Below, piece after piece: positions 30,601-43,875 of a DNA stretch of 64,000 nt. Positions within the stretch are counted from its first letter, which is position 1, and the number at the start of each line of letters is the position of its first letter. Under the pieces are notes generated by a model, which was given only the letters and a program-made list of their open reading frames with translations, was not told the origin of the DNA and did not search any database. Location of the stretch: assembly GCA_035772405.1 (NCBI GenBank), contig JAYKKM010000437.1:8154501-8218500 (forward strand), read 5' to 3'. The stretch is from Chrysogorgia sp. JL179-B06 (taxonomy: Eukaryota > Cnidaria > Anthozoa > Scleralcyonacea > Chrysogorgiidae). Both the position numbers and the translations under genes were made by a program.

Positions 30601-31290
30601 AACAAGAAGAAGTATTTGATGATTGTCGACTACTATTCCAGGTTCCCGGTGATCAGACTCCTTAATGATATGACAGCGAACACCATTTGAAATCACTTTA
30701 CAAGCGTCCTGGCTGAATATCGTTTGCCAGCAAAGATTATCTCTGATTTTGGACCACAGTACGTCAGTGAGAAGTTCAAAGCAAAGTGCAAACAGAGTGG
30801 AATCACCCTGGTATTTATAAGTTCCCCATATCACCATCAAGATAACATTTTAGTTGAGAAGACAATTGGAACTTGTAAGTTTCTCCTATGGAAAGCAGCA
30901 GTGAGCAACAAGTGTCCATACACAGCCTTGTGGATGTACCGTACAACTCCATTGAACAACCAGTTATTGTTTGGACGAAAACCCCAAACCATGCTCCCAA
31001 AGTACCAGAAGTTTCTTGAAATCTAAACACCCTCAAGATGAAGTTTACCAAGGAGCGAATCAGCAGTGCCAAGTAAAGGAAGCTGAGTTTTACAATAGGA
31101 AAGCTGGTAAAGACCGACGAATCCTGAATAATAAGGAACCAGTGTTCGTAAGAGACACCTTAAGAAACACATGGAAACCAGCTGTTGTATTGACCCAGTC
31201 CACCCAAAGCCCTTGAACCTACTTGGTGGACATCCAGGGTAACGTTTATCAGAAAATAAAGGAACACTTGAAACCTAGAAGCAAGAATGG
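27672..31290 (+). pseudogene. gag-pol remains, copy A
   Basis: Frames in order: gag tail with CCHC knuckle CNNCGKIGHYARVC (near 28,050), protease with VDTGAD (28,392-28,409), reverse transcriptase (28,985-29,500) with VDTKKGYWHVEL and GIADDIVVCG as catalytic box, RNase H (29,679-30,137) with QCDASQTGMGAW, and integrase (30,398-31,020) with HMGHQ, CELCNHHHPAQPK and ISDFGPQY. Shared lesions with copies B-D include an 8-bp duplication in the reverse transcriptase near 29,195, an in-frame TAG near 29,657 and a TGA in integrase near 30,688. Not functional. Confidence 0.85.
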
Positions 31291-31304
31291 AACTCATCAA
31301 TTCA

Positions 31305-31512
31305 TATTTAATATATGTATTAATTATTCTTTCTTAACTCCCCCTGAAAACTTCCATATATATAGACATGGGTAGGCTGGCACTGAATCATGTATATTTC
31401 ACTGATCATGTATATTTCACTTCGCCTGTTGCTACAGGTATAGTTTGAACCCAGCTAGAATAAAGAGAAAAACAACTACAATAGTGTTTGTTATTTTACC
31501 TATATCAAGACA
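31305..31512 (+). repeat. 3' LTR, copy A (5'-truncated)
   Basis: Lacks the first dozen or so bases; ends ATCAAGACA, against ATCATGACA in the intact 5' ends of B-D, followed by the target duplication AGAGG. Confidence 0.85.
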
Positions 31513-32339
31513 AGAGGAAATTGCAGAAAACGGTTAAAAATTTCGTGAAAACAACGAAATCTTTGTATGGATAGAGGATCTGAAGCAGAGTCGCGTCGCT
31601 GCTTAATATTATAGGAAATGACTATACATGTACTGTACATGAGAGTATCGGTTTTATCCCGAAAATCCTCTCTTAGCAGGCCGGCTCTGAAGTCTGAATC
31701 ATATATGACAAGAAGCTTATTTGTAAAGTTAAGCGATCTTCGAAAATATGCTTCTTAGCTTTAAGATGTAAAAGCTTGAAGACCTAAAAAGGACGCTATA
31801 AATTCATCGTATATCTTCAATCACTCCTCACTCGAGCAACGACAAGTCTTCCTCCCTGCAATGCGATGACAAATATCTTTTTTAAGTTTGATTTTTCAAA
31901 TAGTAATACAATGAAGCTTTTGAAGTCCGATAGTGAAAACGACTCGTCATTTCAGGTGGACTCCAGGCGGCAAACTAAACACATATAAAGCATGAATTAC
32001 AAACTTTATAATTATGCCGAAATTTTATCTCATAAATATATACAGCTAACGCTGTGGGGGCAATCGACAAGTCTGCCTGCATGGAAATTAATGCTTGTGG
32101 AATCGAATCCCACTGAGACCATTTATCTTTTCAATTTATTTTTTCTTTCGAAGTATTCGGTTATTTCTTTTCCTTTCCCTTTTATTTATTTCTAATTCCA
32201 TTTTACTTTCTTTACATTCACTGAAAAACGGAACCAAACGGTAAACAAACAACAACTAGGTTTACCTTGTCCTTGGACATCACACATTACAGTACTTCAT
32301 GCTAGTAACTATATAGTTATAAAACTGCCTCTATTTCAT

Positions 32340-32722
32340 CTGGCACTAAGTCTAGTCTAAGTAACCTGGTAATTGATGGAGCTACGCAGATAAATACAGA
32401 CACCACCCCCATGCCTGGATCTGTCTTTTCTGACAATATCATAGCCATCGAGGTGGATCATGCCATCTCAGTTATGTTTGCATCCAGTCTTGTCTCATTA
32501 AAAGCAATTAGCTCAATGTATTTATTTGACATTGAATAACTAATTTCATCTATTTTTCTAAAAAACTAACAATATTTAGAGAAGCCATTTTGAAACCTTT
32601 GTCATTTGGGATTGCGTTTAGGGTTGTCAAAAAATTGCCACTCACATCTTTGTTTGCCGAAAAGTCATTATTAACTACTGTCTCGCCATTACATGATTGA
32701 CATAGTTGAGATACATTGTCCA
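32340..32722 (-). pseudogene. LINE endonuclease N-terminal fragment, array unit 1
   Basis: Minus strand shows MASLNIVSLFKKIDEI, ELIAFNETRLDANI, then DRSRHGGGVCIYLRSSINY: the first blocks of an APE-type LINE endonuclease, with frame damage near 32,470 and 32,590. Repeated at 41,715-42,097, 50,896-51,278 and (cut) 60,490-60,648. Confidence 0.7.
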
Positions 32723-32969
32723 ATGGTGTCGAATGCAGAGATCCAATAGTACAAGAACCACTTCATGATGTCTGTCAACAGCACATAAGATGTCATTGAA
32801 CACGCGCAGTAAGCATAAAGGCCTCATAAAGGCCTCATCAAGGCAGTTTCAGTACTATGGAAAAACCTGTACGCAGATTGCAGCTTAGCCAAAAGATCGT
32901 TAGTGACAAGTTTTCATGTGATTGAACGCGGTTCATGAATGCAATGACACAATTGCTATTGGTATTTTG

Positions 32970-33426
32970 TTAAAGTGTCCCTAACCCTAGATTTTTTATT
33001 ATCTTACTTTGAAGATTTTCACTTCTTCGCTTTCTTTTTGAGATAAATCAGTTTGTTTGATATGCAAATATCTGGAATTTCGTCACACATGCATAATGAG
33101 TTATCAGAGAATGTTATATATCTTTGCGTTCATGAAATAAAAACATTAAAGTGTGAATAACACGTGTGTGCGTTTCTCCCACAACACCAAACTTCTTGAT
33201 TTTAAAGGATTTCGTTCGAGAATGAATGAGATATACACATTTCTCCAATAAGTCATTATGCATACAGTATGTGACGAAATTCCACACATTTGCATATCAA
33301 ACAAACTGAAAAATCTCAAAAAGAAAGCAAAGAAACGAAAATCTTCAAAAGAAGTTACTTTATCATTTTAAAAGTTTTTTCTTCCAAACAAGACAATAAA
33401 ACATTTTGAGGTTATGGGCACTTTAA
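32970..33426. mobile_element. TTAA-flanked MITE with long inverted repeats, unit 1
   Basis: TTAA (32970-32973 and 33423-33426) flanks AGTG(C/T)CC...GGGCACT ends. Long inverted arms carry CAGTTTGTTTGATATGCAAA on one side and its complement on the other, plus GTGACGAAATTCC nearer the centre. Non-coding. Confidence 0.65.
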
Positions 33427-34309
33427 TGGATTTGATTCGCGCTAATGAATATTCTACAGTCCTATTGTTATTTCAACGAGTGCAATTGAACGTTTGTTGT
33501 ACTTTATTGAAGGGCCAAAGGTGTACTTACTTGTTGTACTATCACTTGTTGTTCTGTTTCTGCGCTTGGGCTGGCCTTTGGTTATTAATCTTGGTGGGGT
33601 GTAGAAATGGAAATTGCGGCCCTCCTGAGCTACAGTTGCTGTGTATTATTAACAGTAATTATTTATTATTATTATTTGTAAATATACTTTTAAATTCTGG
33701 GTCCGCAGTAATTGCCTATGAGGCTGTTGCGGTCACCCTACCATTGTTTTATTACTGTATAGTGTAATCTATGTTAGGTTTGTTTTTTGGTGGGTTTTTT
33801 TGCACAATACGTACGTGAAGCTAATAAAATAAAATAAAATAAAATCTTCTTACCCAATATGTTATAAGGTTATTAGACTTCCATAGCTCAAGAGATATTT
33901 CCATTTTCGGACAGCATTCTCATCGTTTTAATACCAACTTCGCATATTCTTCGCATACGTATACTGTATCATCATGCTCCAGAGGAATACTATATAGTCA
34001 TAAATCCACTGACAATATTACGCTACCGTAAGCTTAAGGTGATTCATGGCTTTTGTACTTACCACGGATCATTATAGTGCTTACCGTTTCACAACGAGCA
34101 ATATTAACCATATATTTTTCAAGATTTCCTACCACAAAGAAATATGTTAATGTAGGCAAAGAAAGTTACACGGCGAAGGAGTGTATTGGATTACTTCTGC
34201 CCCAGTTTACACACGATAAATTACGGTACACAACATATCGGATTACTTCCAACTGTGTGTCAGCAAGCGCGCTCTTTGTGACGTCATTGTTTACCAACTT
34301 ATTTGATAC

Positions 34310-34428
34310 GGTTAAACGCCGAACTTCACATGTGCCGAACTTCACATGTGCCGAACTCAATGCAAATGAGAGTAGTCTTTTGTTTAAGCGCATTTGCATT
34401 CGGCTCATGTGAAGTTTGGCGTTTAACC
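34310..34428. mobile_element. foldback MITE with TTAA ends, unit 2
   Basis: As at 23,890 but with the GAACTTCACATGTGCC segment of the left arm tandemly doubled. Confidence 0.55.
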
Positions 34429-34439
34429 CGGGTCTAATA

Positions 34440-34535
34440 TTCTAAGGATTTATAGTGAAGGAAAATCTCGAGTGTTATAATATATACATTTTTTAAAATC
34501 AAACCGAGACCATGCAATTGCAAAAAATGCAACAT
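34440..34535 (+). repeat. SINE-unit fragment, unit 2
   Basis: Same truncated fragment as at 24,004, with small changes. Confidence 0.7.
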
Positions 34536-34755
34536 CAAGGTGCCTATTTTGTGTAGAAAATATTTTTCACTGAAAAAATGGCACAGAGCAGCTGATAAAC
34601 AATTGACGTCAATTTCATCTAGAGCGCGCGCCGTGACGACAACAATTTATCTAATTATGACGTAATAATTGAATAGTATTGTATCCTAGCAACGAATCAA
34701 TTCGTGAAATTTTCATTTCACACAAGTTTACTCGTTGTGCGCTCTTGTGTAGAAA

Positions 34756-34995
34756 ATGTTTTTCACAGAAAAAATTCTCAAAACTTTGCTTTTGGGATTT
34801 CTCCTGTCCTCTGCAGCAAACGATTATACGTCGGAAACTTCCGATATCGCTGTCGCGTCTACGGTAGCAAGAAGAAGTGGTGTTTTCGGTGATATAATGG
34901 CGAAGGACCCGAGGTTGCAATGCAGTGTGTCTCAGAAAAGTTCAGTGACTGAATGTAAAATAACTGAGATTCAGACTATAGTCAAAACATTCTGA
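34756..34995 (+). pseudogene. small signal-peptide ORF, unit 2 (frameshifted)
   Basis: Counterpart of the ORF at 26,262. An added T near 34,915 shifts the frame and replaces the Cys-containing end. Confidence 0.3.
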
Positions 34996-35029
34996 ATGTT
35001 TTGACTATAGTAGGAATCTCAGTTATTTT
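34957..35029. repeat. palindrome, unit 2
   Basis: Counterpart of 26468-26540, with a TA for TC change near the right inner arm. Confidence 0.8.
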
Positions 35030-35101
35030 AGTCAACGAGACATTGCAGTGTTTTCTGAACGTGCTGAAAAAATTCAACCTTTGGTTGTTCTTCAAATATT
35101 T

Positions 35102-35180
35102 ATTAAAATCTTTTCCACCATGAGCCTCTGATTCTGATATATTATCAGAATCAGAGGCTCATGGTGGAAAAGATTTTAAT
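35102..35180. repeat. unit-2-specific palindrome with 38-bp arms
   Basis: Perfect arms 35102-35139 and 35143-35180 around TAT. Other units have only the right arm (for example 26,610-26,650). Confidence 0.85.
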
Positions 35181-36004
35181 CTAACTGTGAAGTCGAAGAA
35201 TGGCAAGTTCGTATTAAAGATGGCAAGTTCGTAAGTTGAAAATTGGAAGGATGGCAAGTTCGTCAGTGGAAAACGATTTATTTCTTTTTTATCGTATGGT
35301 ATTGAGTTCCAAATGAGATATGAGAACTACTGGAGAACTTTTTACAGATGTTTTCTTGCAAACGAGTAAATAGTTAAGGTTACAGAAAATGAGTTGATAT
35401 TCATATGTAACCATCGATAACGGACAACCTTTTTTTTTCAGAGTACATAGATAAATTATTTATGTCGAAAATTACTAAAAACTGCAGTTATTCTCCTTTT
35501 CAAAATAGGCGAAACATCAGCGACTCCGAAAAGTCCATTCAGTTTTCTCAAAGGAAGAATTGCCATCACAGGTAGCGAAAAAGGTTTTTTCTGAAAATGC
35601 GTTTTACAAACAGATTCAGCTTTCTTCGTTTCAATGAAAACTATTCAAGCATGGGCATACGATAGACGGATAAAATTTGACGAACTTTACCTGGCATCGA
35701 TTTACATTTCAAATACTTTTAGCTTAATGTTAAGAAATTTCCTTGATGTTTGTCCCCTCGCGAGTGAAAAGTAGCTAAGCGAGGTTGATATGTTATCCGA
35801 TAAAATCCTAACAGGCCGTTCGAAACGATTAAAAAACAAACTCATTTCTCCATGGTTTACATATTTTAACCATTTCATATAAGTTGTTTCAACTGATCAT
35901 GAGATGTTTTATTGTGGCGAACTATACTTTTTGAAAGTATATGTTATGAGCCGGAGGTCAGTCAGTCAAACTGGACTGGAATCACGACGAAATCTAGCTA
36001 GAGG

Positions 36005-36202
36005 TGTCATAGTATTGTATTTAATATATGTATTAATTATTCTTTCTTGACTCCCCCCTGAAAACTTCCATATATAGACATGGGATAGGCTAGCACTGAA
36101 TCATGTATATTTCACTGATCATGTATATTTCACTTCGCCTGTTGCAGCTAGAATAAAGAGAAAAACTACAATAGTGTTTGTTATTTTACCTATATCATGA
36201 CA
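36005..36202 (+). repeat. 5' LTR, copy B
   Basis: 198 bp with terminal TGTCAT...ATGACA, a perfect 6-bp inverted end. AATAAAG near 36,155 is a plausible polyadenylation signal. Confidence 0.9.
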
Positions 36203-36219
36203 TGGTGTCAGGTGTGGGG
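36203..36219 (+). promoter_or_regulatory. primer-binding site, copy B
   Basis: TGGTGTCAGGTGTGGGG starts directly after the LTR's terminal CA and is kept in copies C (45280) and D (54852). The priming tRNA is not identified here. Confidence 0.7.
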
Positions 36220-36247
36220 TAATAACTGATCGCCAAGAGTTCGTAAA

Positions 36248-39200
36248 GTGTTTGGCGCGGTGATATATATTATTTCGAGTTTCGAAGTTCACAATCGACT
36301 CGTTTTAAACCTACGGATATGGATTGGAGCAGTCCGGGCGATATGCACAAGAGATTCAAAATCTTCAAACAGAAATATGCACTTATTTTTGACGGGCCAC
36401 TTGACAAAGTTGAAGAAGCTAAGAAATTAGACTGTTGCTATTCTAGGTAGGCGATAAAGGCCTTGAAATTTACAACGCAGCAACATGGGACGACGAAGCA
36501 GACAACCTCAAAATAAAGCCAGTGTTATCCGTGCTAGAAGCTTACACGAAGCCTCAAAGTAACCAGATCCTAGTCAGATATCAACTTTGATGCCTTAAGC
36601 AAGGAGACACGTCGCTTGAAGAAATCGTTATCAAAGCACGCTTGCTAATTGATCATGGAGGATATATATATCTATAGTGTTTGGTGTCAAATCCGACAAA
36701 GTACGAAAGGTTCGATAGCGCTGGGGAACTCTTTAACCTTCAGGCAAGTATATGATCTTGCTAAATTGGAAGAGAGTACCAAAGCCCAAATGGAAATTAT
36801 TTCCAATGATGAAGGTAAATCCGATGTTCATACACTTCAGCAGCGCACAAGAGAACCCGAATCGTAATATTCAAACCAAAGTTTCAACGGAAAAAAATAA
36901 GGGGAAACCCTCACCGTTTAAAATTCAAGTCCAAGGGGTGTTTTAGATGTGTGAACAGCCATGATTAGACAAGAAACTGCCCTGCCAAGAATTCCAAATA
37001 TAATCATTGTGGCAAGATTGGTCATTATGCAAGAGTGTGTCAGTATGAAGCAGCGCCTTCAGAAAATTCATTCAACAGTAAACAGCGCAGAGTACCAAGG
37101 CCAAGATATCTACCTAGAGGATGAAGATCATACCGAAGGGCCCTACAATGTTTTCAACCATGATGGAAAAGGAGCAAGCGATATCGAGCCCATCAATGTT
37201 TTCCTGAGGACCTCAACAGAGAACAGTATACCTCATGAGAATTTATTGTGATGGCCTCGACACTTATGCGGACAAGATATATATATGCCTGTAAAGATCA
37301 ATGAACTTTATGATATCAAATTGAAAGTAGATACAGGAGCAGATGCCTGTGTAATTACCGCAACAGATCTTCAGCATTTCCCTTTTCCAATCAACATTGT
37401 ATCATGCAACAACATCTTGAGAAGCTATGGAGGTTCGAAATAGAGAATATTGGTGCAGCTACATTAAACGTCTCCTTCAAGGGGAAGTCCATCAACGTAA
37501 AGTTTAATGTAGTGGAAGCACCTGGAAGTCCATCTATATGTTGGGGTGTCGACAGTGCCAGGAACTTGGAGTGATCACAGCAAATCTTGATGAATTCAGT
37601 ACCTCCCCTTTGAGCAAGACCTCGTCAATAAACATTTCCACCACTGAAGCTTCTGCACAACAAGGCCAGCTACTGAAACCCACCATCTTGGAGGAATACC
37701 AAGACTGCTTTGACAAATTAGGCCGTTTTCCTAGAGAAAAATACCACATACAACTGGTCGACAATTCGGTCCCAGTTATTCACCCTCCACGTACCGTTCC
37801 TGTACATATACTGCCCTTGTATAAAGCGGAACTCGACAGGATGATTGCAGATGACATCATCACCGAAGTGAAAGAACCAACCGACTGGATGAATTCAATT
37901 GTGTGCAACATCAAGGAAACTTCTCAAGGAGAAAGAAAGTAAGACTCTGCCTTTACCCTAAATATTTGAACAAGAACATACGACCAGAACACTATTACAC
38001 CAGAAATATTCATGAGCTCCTTCCACTGCTTCATGGCAAGAAATTGTTCTCGGTCGTAGACACAAAGAAAGGATATTGGCATGTGGAATTAGACGACGAA
38101 TCCAGCTTTCTATGTACATTTAATATTTTAATACCCCCTTCGGGAGGTATAGATTTAAGAGGTTACCATTTGAAGTCTAAAGGGGCATTCCCAATGTAAT
38201 GGGAATAGCCGATGACATCGTCGTATGTGGTTCGACTGAACAAGAACACGACTATACGCCTTCATTGAGATGCTCAAAGCCACCTGTGCACACAATGTCA
38301 GCCTAAACTCGGATAAGCTACAGTTCAAGCAGAAGCAAGTTAAATTCGTTGGCCACACCTTGACAGAAAAGGGGATCCAGCCAGTGCAAGATAAACTCGA
38401 AGCAATCCGTAATATGAAGACCCCATCGAATGTCAAAGAGCTACAAACCCTCCTTGGAATGGTGACGTACTTCAACCGATATTCCTCCAAACTGGCCAGT
38501 TTGACGGCACCGTTGAGAGAGCTGACAAAGCAGCATGTTCATTTCAGATAGGAACTCCACCATCAACAGGCATTGGAAAGAATTAAGGAGGAACTTTGCT
38601 CTGTTAAAATCCTTTCCTACTGTGATCCTCGCCCAACCACACCAACGATTTTACAGTTTAAACAGGGATGGGAGTCTGGCTCAGGCAGGTAGACTCCGAA
38701 GGCAATGAGAATGTTGTTGCTATGGCCTCTCGGTCTCTCACCGACACTGAATCAAGATATTCAAATATCGAGTGTGAATGTCTAAGTGTCATGTATGGAA
38801 TGGAGAAGTTTGAATACTACCTGTTGGGAAGACAGGTGATAGTTGAAACCGACCACTCCCCTTTGGAACAAATATTCAAGAAAAACCTTGCTGAAGCTCC
38901 ATCTCGACTCCAGAGGATGTTACTCAGACGCCCACGATTCAACGCCCAAGTCGAGTACAAGCCAGGGAAATCCATTCCAGCAGCTGATGCCCTGTCACGG
39001 GTGTGTTTCATGAAGAAGATTGACAGCGTCGAAAGTAAAGAAGATAATGACCTTTCACCAGAATGCAGCATCAACTTTATATCCAGCCCTGTTGACTTGA
39101 CAGCAGTAATGTTTGCTACTTCCCAAGACAGCACCATGAATCTACTGAAAGACACCATTTTTAACAGGTGGCCTCCTTTCAGAAAGCCGCAAGAGCTGTG

Positions 39201-40402
39201 GGAGTTTTGGGAACTTTAGATGCGACCTTGTACTGGAAGATGGCCTTGTCCTGCAAGGCAACAAGATTATCATTCCAAAATCAATGAGAAATCAAGTTCT
39301 ACAAGCAATCCATATAGGACACCAGGGCGAAACCAAATGTATCCTTCTTGCCAAAGAATCTGTGTTCTGGCCAGGAATTTCCAATGATATCAGACAGATG
39401 GTGAAAGATTGTGAGCTGTGCATCCTGCCCAGCCAAAACTACCCGGGAAAAGCTCGGAACTGATATGTTTGGGTTCAACAAGAAGAAGTATTTGATGATT
39501 GTCGACTACTATTCCAGGTTCCCGGTGATCAGACTCCTTAATGATATGACAGCGAACACCATTTGAAACCACTTTACAAGCGTCCTGGCTGAATATCGTT
39601 TGCCAGCAAAGATTATCTCTGATTTTGGACCACAGTACGTCAGTGAGAAGTTCAAAGCAAAGTGCAAACAGAGTGGAATCACCCTGGTATTTATAAGTTC
39701 CCCATATCACCATCAAGATAACATTTTAGTTGAGAAGACAATTGGAACTTGTAAGTTTCTCCTATGGAAAGCAGCAGTGAGCAACAAGTGTCCATGCATA
39801 CACAGCCTTGTGGATGTACCGTACAACTCCATTGAACAACCAGATGCCATCCCCTTATGAGTTATTGTTTGGACGAAAACCCCAAACCATGCTCCCAAAA
39901 TACCAGAAGTTTCTTGAAATCTAAACACCCTCAAGATGAAGTTTACCAAGGAGCGAATCAGCAGTGCCAAGTAAAGCAAGCTGAGTTTTACAATAGGAAA
40001 GCTGTTAAAGACCGACGAATCCTGAACAATAAAGAACCAGTGTTCGTAAGAGACACCTTAAGAAACACATGGAAACCAGCTGTTGTATTGAACACTAGAC
40101 CCCAGTCCACCCAAAGCCCTTGAACCTACTTGGTGGACATCCAGGGTAACGTTTATCAGAAAACAAAGGAACACTTGAAACCTAGAAGCAAGAATGGAAC
40201 TCATCAATTCGGCAGCGATTCACTACCCAAGATACCAATGGATCCAACACCTAATCCAGCAGATATACAGCATATATGCCCACCTTTGACCAGTGCAACT
40301 GAATCCAACCTGGACGCGGGTCAGTGTCATCTTTGCCAGAGTCAGCAAGAGAACCATGTAGCCCTATACAGCAAAGCCCAAATCCCATGTCCTTGTCGTT
40401 AA
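36248..40402 (+). pseudogene. gag-pol remains, copy B
   Basis: Gag is fragmented (36,248-37,100). Protease retains VDTGAD (about 37,328). Besides the lesions shared by all copies, B has lost about 50 bp of reverse transcriptase near 38,175 (jumping to SKGAFPM), the GTGATGCAAGCC that encodes the first RNase H Asp near 38,656, and nine bases in the integrase zinc finger near 39,421. RNase H and integrase frames (38,668-39,219; 39,600-39,860) otherwise align with C and D. Confidence 0.85.
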
Positions 40403-40668
40403 GGAGGGAAATGTTTCATACCAGCCAAAGACCCAGACTACTAGAGCAGGACGGGTCACACAAATTCCAGCTAACTTTAGAGATTAATTTAATAAAATAG
40501 TAGAAATAATAGATGAACAAATAACATTGATTTTATTAAAATCCCAAAAATTCCAGCTAAGTTTAGAGATTAATTTAATAAAAAAATTAATTTAATTTAA
40601 TAAAATATTAGAGAACTATTTAGATGGACAAATAACATTGATTTTATTAGTTAAGATAAAGAGGGAGA

Positions 40669-40890
40669 TGTCATAGTATTGTATTTAATATATGTATTAA
40701 TTATTCTTTCTTAACTCCCCCTGAAAACTTCTAGACATTATAGACATGGGTAGGCTGGCACTGAATCATGTATATTTCACTGATCATGTATATTTCACTT
40801 CGCCTGTTGCTACAGGTATAGTTTGAACCCAGCTAGAATAAAGGGAAAAACAACTACAATAGTGTTTGTTATTTTACCTATATCACAACA
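40669..40890 (+). repeat. 3' LTR, copy B
   Basis: 222 bp; includes the block GCTACAGGTATAGTTTGAAC that is missing from the 5' LTRs of A and B. Ends ATCACAACA. Confidence 0.9.
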
Positions 40891-41714
40891 AGAGGAAATT
40901 GCAGAAAACGGCTGAAGAGAAGAGTGTAAACAACGAAATATTTGTATGGATAGAGGATCTGAAGCAGAGTCGCGTCGCTGCTTAATATTATAGGAAATGA
41001 CTATACATGTACTGTACATGAGAGTATCGGTTTTATCCCGAAAATCCTCTCTTAGCAGGCCGGCTCTGAAGTCTGAATCATATATGACAAGAAGCTTATT
41101 TGTAAAGTTAAGCGATCTTCGAAAATATGCTTCTTAGCTTTAAGATGTAAAAGCTTGAAGACCTAAAAAGGACGCTATAAATTCATCGTATATCTTCAAT
41201 CACTCCTCACTCGAGCAACGACAAGTCTTCCTCCCTGCAATGCGATGACAAAAATCTTTTTTAAGTTTGATTTTTCAAATAGTAATACAATGAAGCTTTT
41301 GAAGTGCGATAGTGAAAACGACTCGTCATTTCAGGTGGACTCCAGGCGGCAAACTAAACACATATAAAGCATGAATTACAAACTTTATAATTACGCCGAA
41401 ATTTTATCTCATAAATATATACAGCTAACGCTGTGGGGGCAATCGACAAGTCTGCCTGGTAAACTAATGCTTGTGGAATTGAATCCCACTGAGACCATTT
41501 ATCTTTTCAATTTCTTTTCTCTTTCGAAGTATTCGGTTATTTCTTTTGCTTTCCCTTTTATTTATTTATAATTCCATTTTACTTTCTTTACATTCACTGA
41601 AATACGGAACCAAACGGTAAACAAACAACAACTAGGTTTACCTTGTCCTTGGACATCACACATTACAGTACTTCATGCTAGTAACTATATAGTTATAAAA
41701 CTGCCTCTATTTCA

Positions 41715-42097
41715 TCTGGCACAAAGTCTAGTCTAAGTAACCTGGTAATTGATGGAGCTACGCAGATAAATACAGACACCACCCCCATGCCTCGATCTGT
41801 CTTTTCTGACAATATCATAGCCATCGAGGTGGATCATGCCATCTCAGTTATGTTTGCATCCAGTCTTGTCTCATTAAAAGCAATTAGCTCAATGTATTTA
41901 TTTGACATTGAATAACTAATTTCATCTATTTTTTTAAACAAACTAACAATATTTAGAGAAGCCATTTTGAAACCTTTGTCATTTGGGATTGCGTTTAGGG
42001 TTGTCAAAAAATTGCCACTCACATCTTTGTTTGGAAAGTCATTATTAACTACTGTCTCGCCATTACATGATTGACATAGTTGAGATACATTGTCCAA
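41715..42097 (-). pseudogene. LINE endonuclease N-terminal fragment, unit 2
   Basis: Same fragment as at 32,340, here with the MDNVSQL...NITEMA portion in one frame (41,834-42,097). Confidence 0.7.
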
Positions 42098-42343
42098 TGG
42101 TGTCGAATGCAGAGATCCAATAGTACAAGAACCACTTCATGATGTCTGTCAACAGCACATAAGATGTCATTGAACACGCGCAGTAAGCATAAAGGCCTCA
42201 TAAAGGCCTCATAAAGGCAGTTTCAGTACTATGGAAACACCTGTACGCAGATTGCAGCTTAGCCAAAAGATCGTTAGTGACAAGTTTTCATGTGATTGAA
42301 CGCGGTTCATGAATGCAATGACATAATTGCTATTGGTATTTTG

Positions 42344-42792
42344 TTAAAGTGCCCCTAACCTCAAATTTTTTTATTATCTTACTTTGAAGATTTTCACTTC
42401 TTCGCTTTCTTTTTGAGATATATCAGTTTGTTTGATATGCAAATATCTGGAATTTCGTCACACATGCATAATGAGTTATCAGAGAATGTTATATATCTTT
42501 GCGTTCATGAAATAAAAACATTAAAGTGTGAATAACACGTGTGTGCGTTTCTCCCACAACACCAAACTTCTTGATTTTAAAGGATTTCGTTCGAAAATGA
42601 ATGAGATATACATATTTGTCCAATAAGTCATTATGCATGTGTGACGAAATTCCATACATTTGCATATCAAACAAACTGAAAAATCTCAAAAAGAAAGCAA
42701 AGAAACGAAAATCTTCAAAAGAAGTTACTTTATCATTTTAAAAGTTCTTCCAAACAAGACAATAAAACATTTTGAGGTTATGGGCACTTTAA
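42344..42792. mobile_element. TTAA-flanked MITE, unit 2
   Basis: TTAA-AGTGCCC ... GGGCACT-TTAA ends; counterpart of 32970-33426. Confidence 0.65.
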
Positions 42793-43662
42793 TGGATTTG
42801 ATTCGCGCTAATGAATATTCTACAGTCCTATTGTTATTTCAACGAGTGCAATTGAACGTTTGTTGTACTTTATTGAAGGGCCAAAGGTGTACTTACTTGT
42901 TGTACTATCACTTGTTGTTCTGTTTCTGCGCTTGGGCTGGCCTTTGGTTATTAATCTTGGCGGGGTGTAGAAATGGAAATTGCGGCCCTCCTGAGCTACA
43001 GTTGCTGTGTATTATTAACAGTAATTATTTATTATTATTATTTGTAAATATACTTTTAAATTCTGGGTCCGCAGTAATTGCCTATGAGGCTGTTGCGGTC
43101 ACCCTGCCATTGTTTTATTACTGTATAGTGTAATCTATGTTAGGTTTGTTTTTTGGTGGTTTTTTTTGCACAATACGTGAAGCTAATAAAATAAAATAAA
43201 ATAAAATCTTCTTACCCAATACATGTATGTTATAAGTTTATTAGATTTCCATAGCTCAAGAGATATTTCCATTTTCGGACAGCATTCTCATCGTTTTAAT
43301 ACCAACTTCGCATATTCTTCGCATACGTACTGTATCATCATGCTCCAGAGGAATACTATATAGTCATAAATCCACTGACAATATTACGCTACCGTAAGCT
43401 CAAGGTGATTCATGGCTTTTGTACTTACCACGGATCATTATAGTGCTTACCGTTTCACAACGAGCAATATTAACCATATATTTTTCAAGATTTACTATCC
43501 ACAAAGAAAGACGTTAATATAGGCAAAGAAAGTTACACGGCGAAGGAGTGTATCGGATCACTTCTGCCCCAGTTTACACACGATAAATTACGGTACACAA
43601 CATATCGGATTACTTCCAACTGCGCTCTTTGTGACGTCATTGTTTACCTACTTATTTGATAC

Positions 43663-43764
43663 GGTTAAACGCCGAACTTCACATGTGCCGAACTCAATGC
43701 AAATGAGAGTAGTCTTTTGTTTAAGCGCATTTGCATTCGGCTCATGTGAAGTTTGGCGTTTAAC
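43663..43764. mobile_element. foldback MITE with TTAA ends, unit 3
   Basis: Counterpart of 23,890. About 12 bp of the preceding flank (GTGTCAGCAAGC) are missing in this unit. Confidence 0.55.
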
Positions 43765-43786
43765 CCGGGTCTAATATTCTAAGGAT

Positions 43787-43875
43787 TTATAGTGAAGGAA
43801 AATCTCGAGTGTTATAATATATACATTTTTTTAAATCAAACCGAGACCAATTGCAAAAAATGCAACATCAAGGTG
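43787..43875 (+). repeat. SINE-unit fragment, unit 3
   Basis: Same truncated fragment as at 24,004. Confidence 0.7.

Larger units (their letters stand above)
27478..31512 (+). mobile_element. Ty3/Gypsy LTR retrotransposon copy A (defective)
   Basis: Copy A has a 5' LTR beginning at 27478 next to the target duplication AGAGG (27473-27477) and a 3' LTR ending at 31512 next to AGAGG (31513-31517). One internal deletion joins the 5' LTR (near 27,671) directly to mid-gag, removing the primer-binding site. Another joins 31,304 to the interior of the 3' LTR, removing the polypurine tract. Domain order gag, protease, reverse transcriptase, RNase H, integrase is that of Ty3/Gypsy. Confidence 0.85.
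36005..40890 (+). mobile_element. Ty3/Gypsy LTR retrotransposon copy B (defective)
   Basis: Complete at both ends: AGAGG (36000-36004), 5' LTR 36005-36202, primer-binding site from 36203 (TGGTGTCAGGTGTGGGG), internal region, polypurine AAAGAGGGAGA (40,658-40,668), 3' LTR 40669-40890, AGAGG (40891-40895). Coding regions are interrupted many times. Confidence 0.9.
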
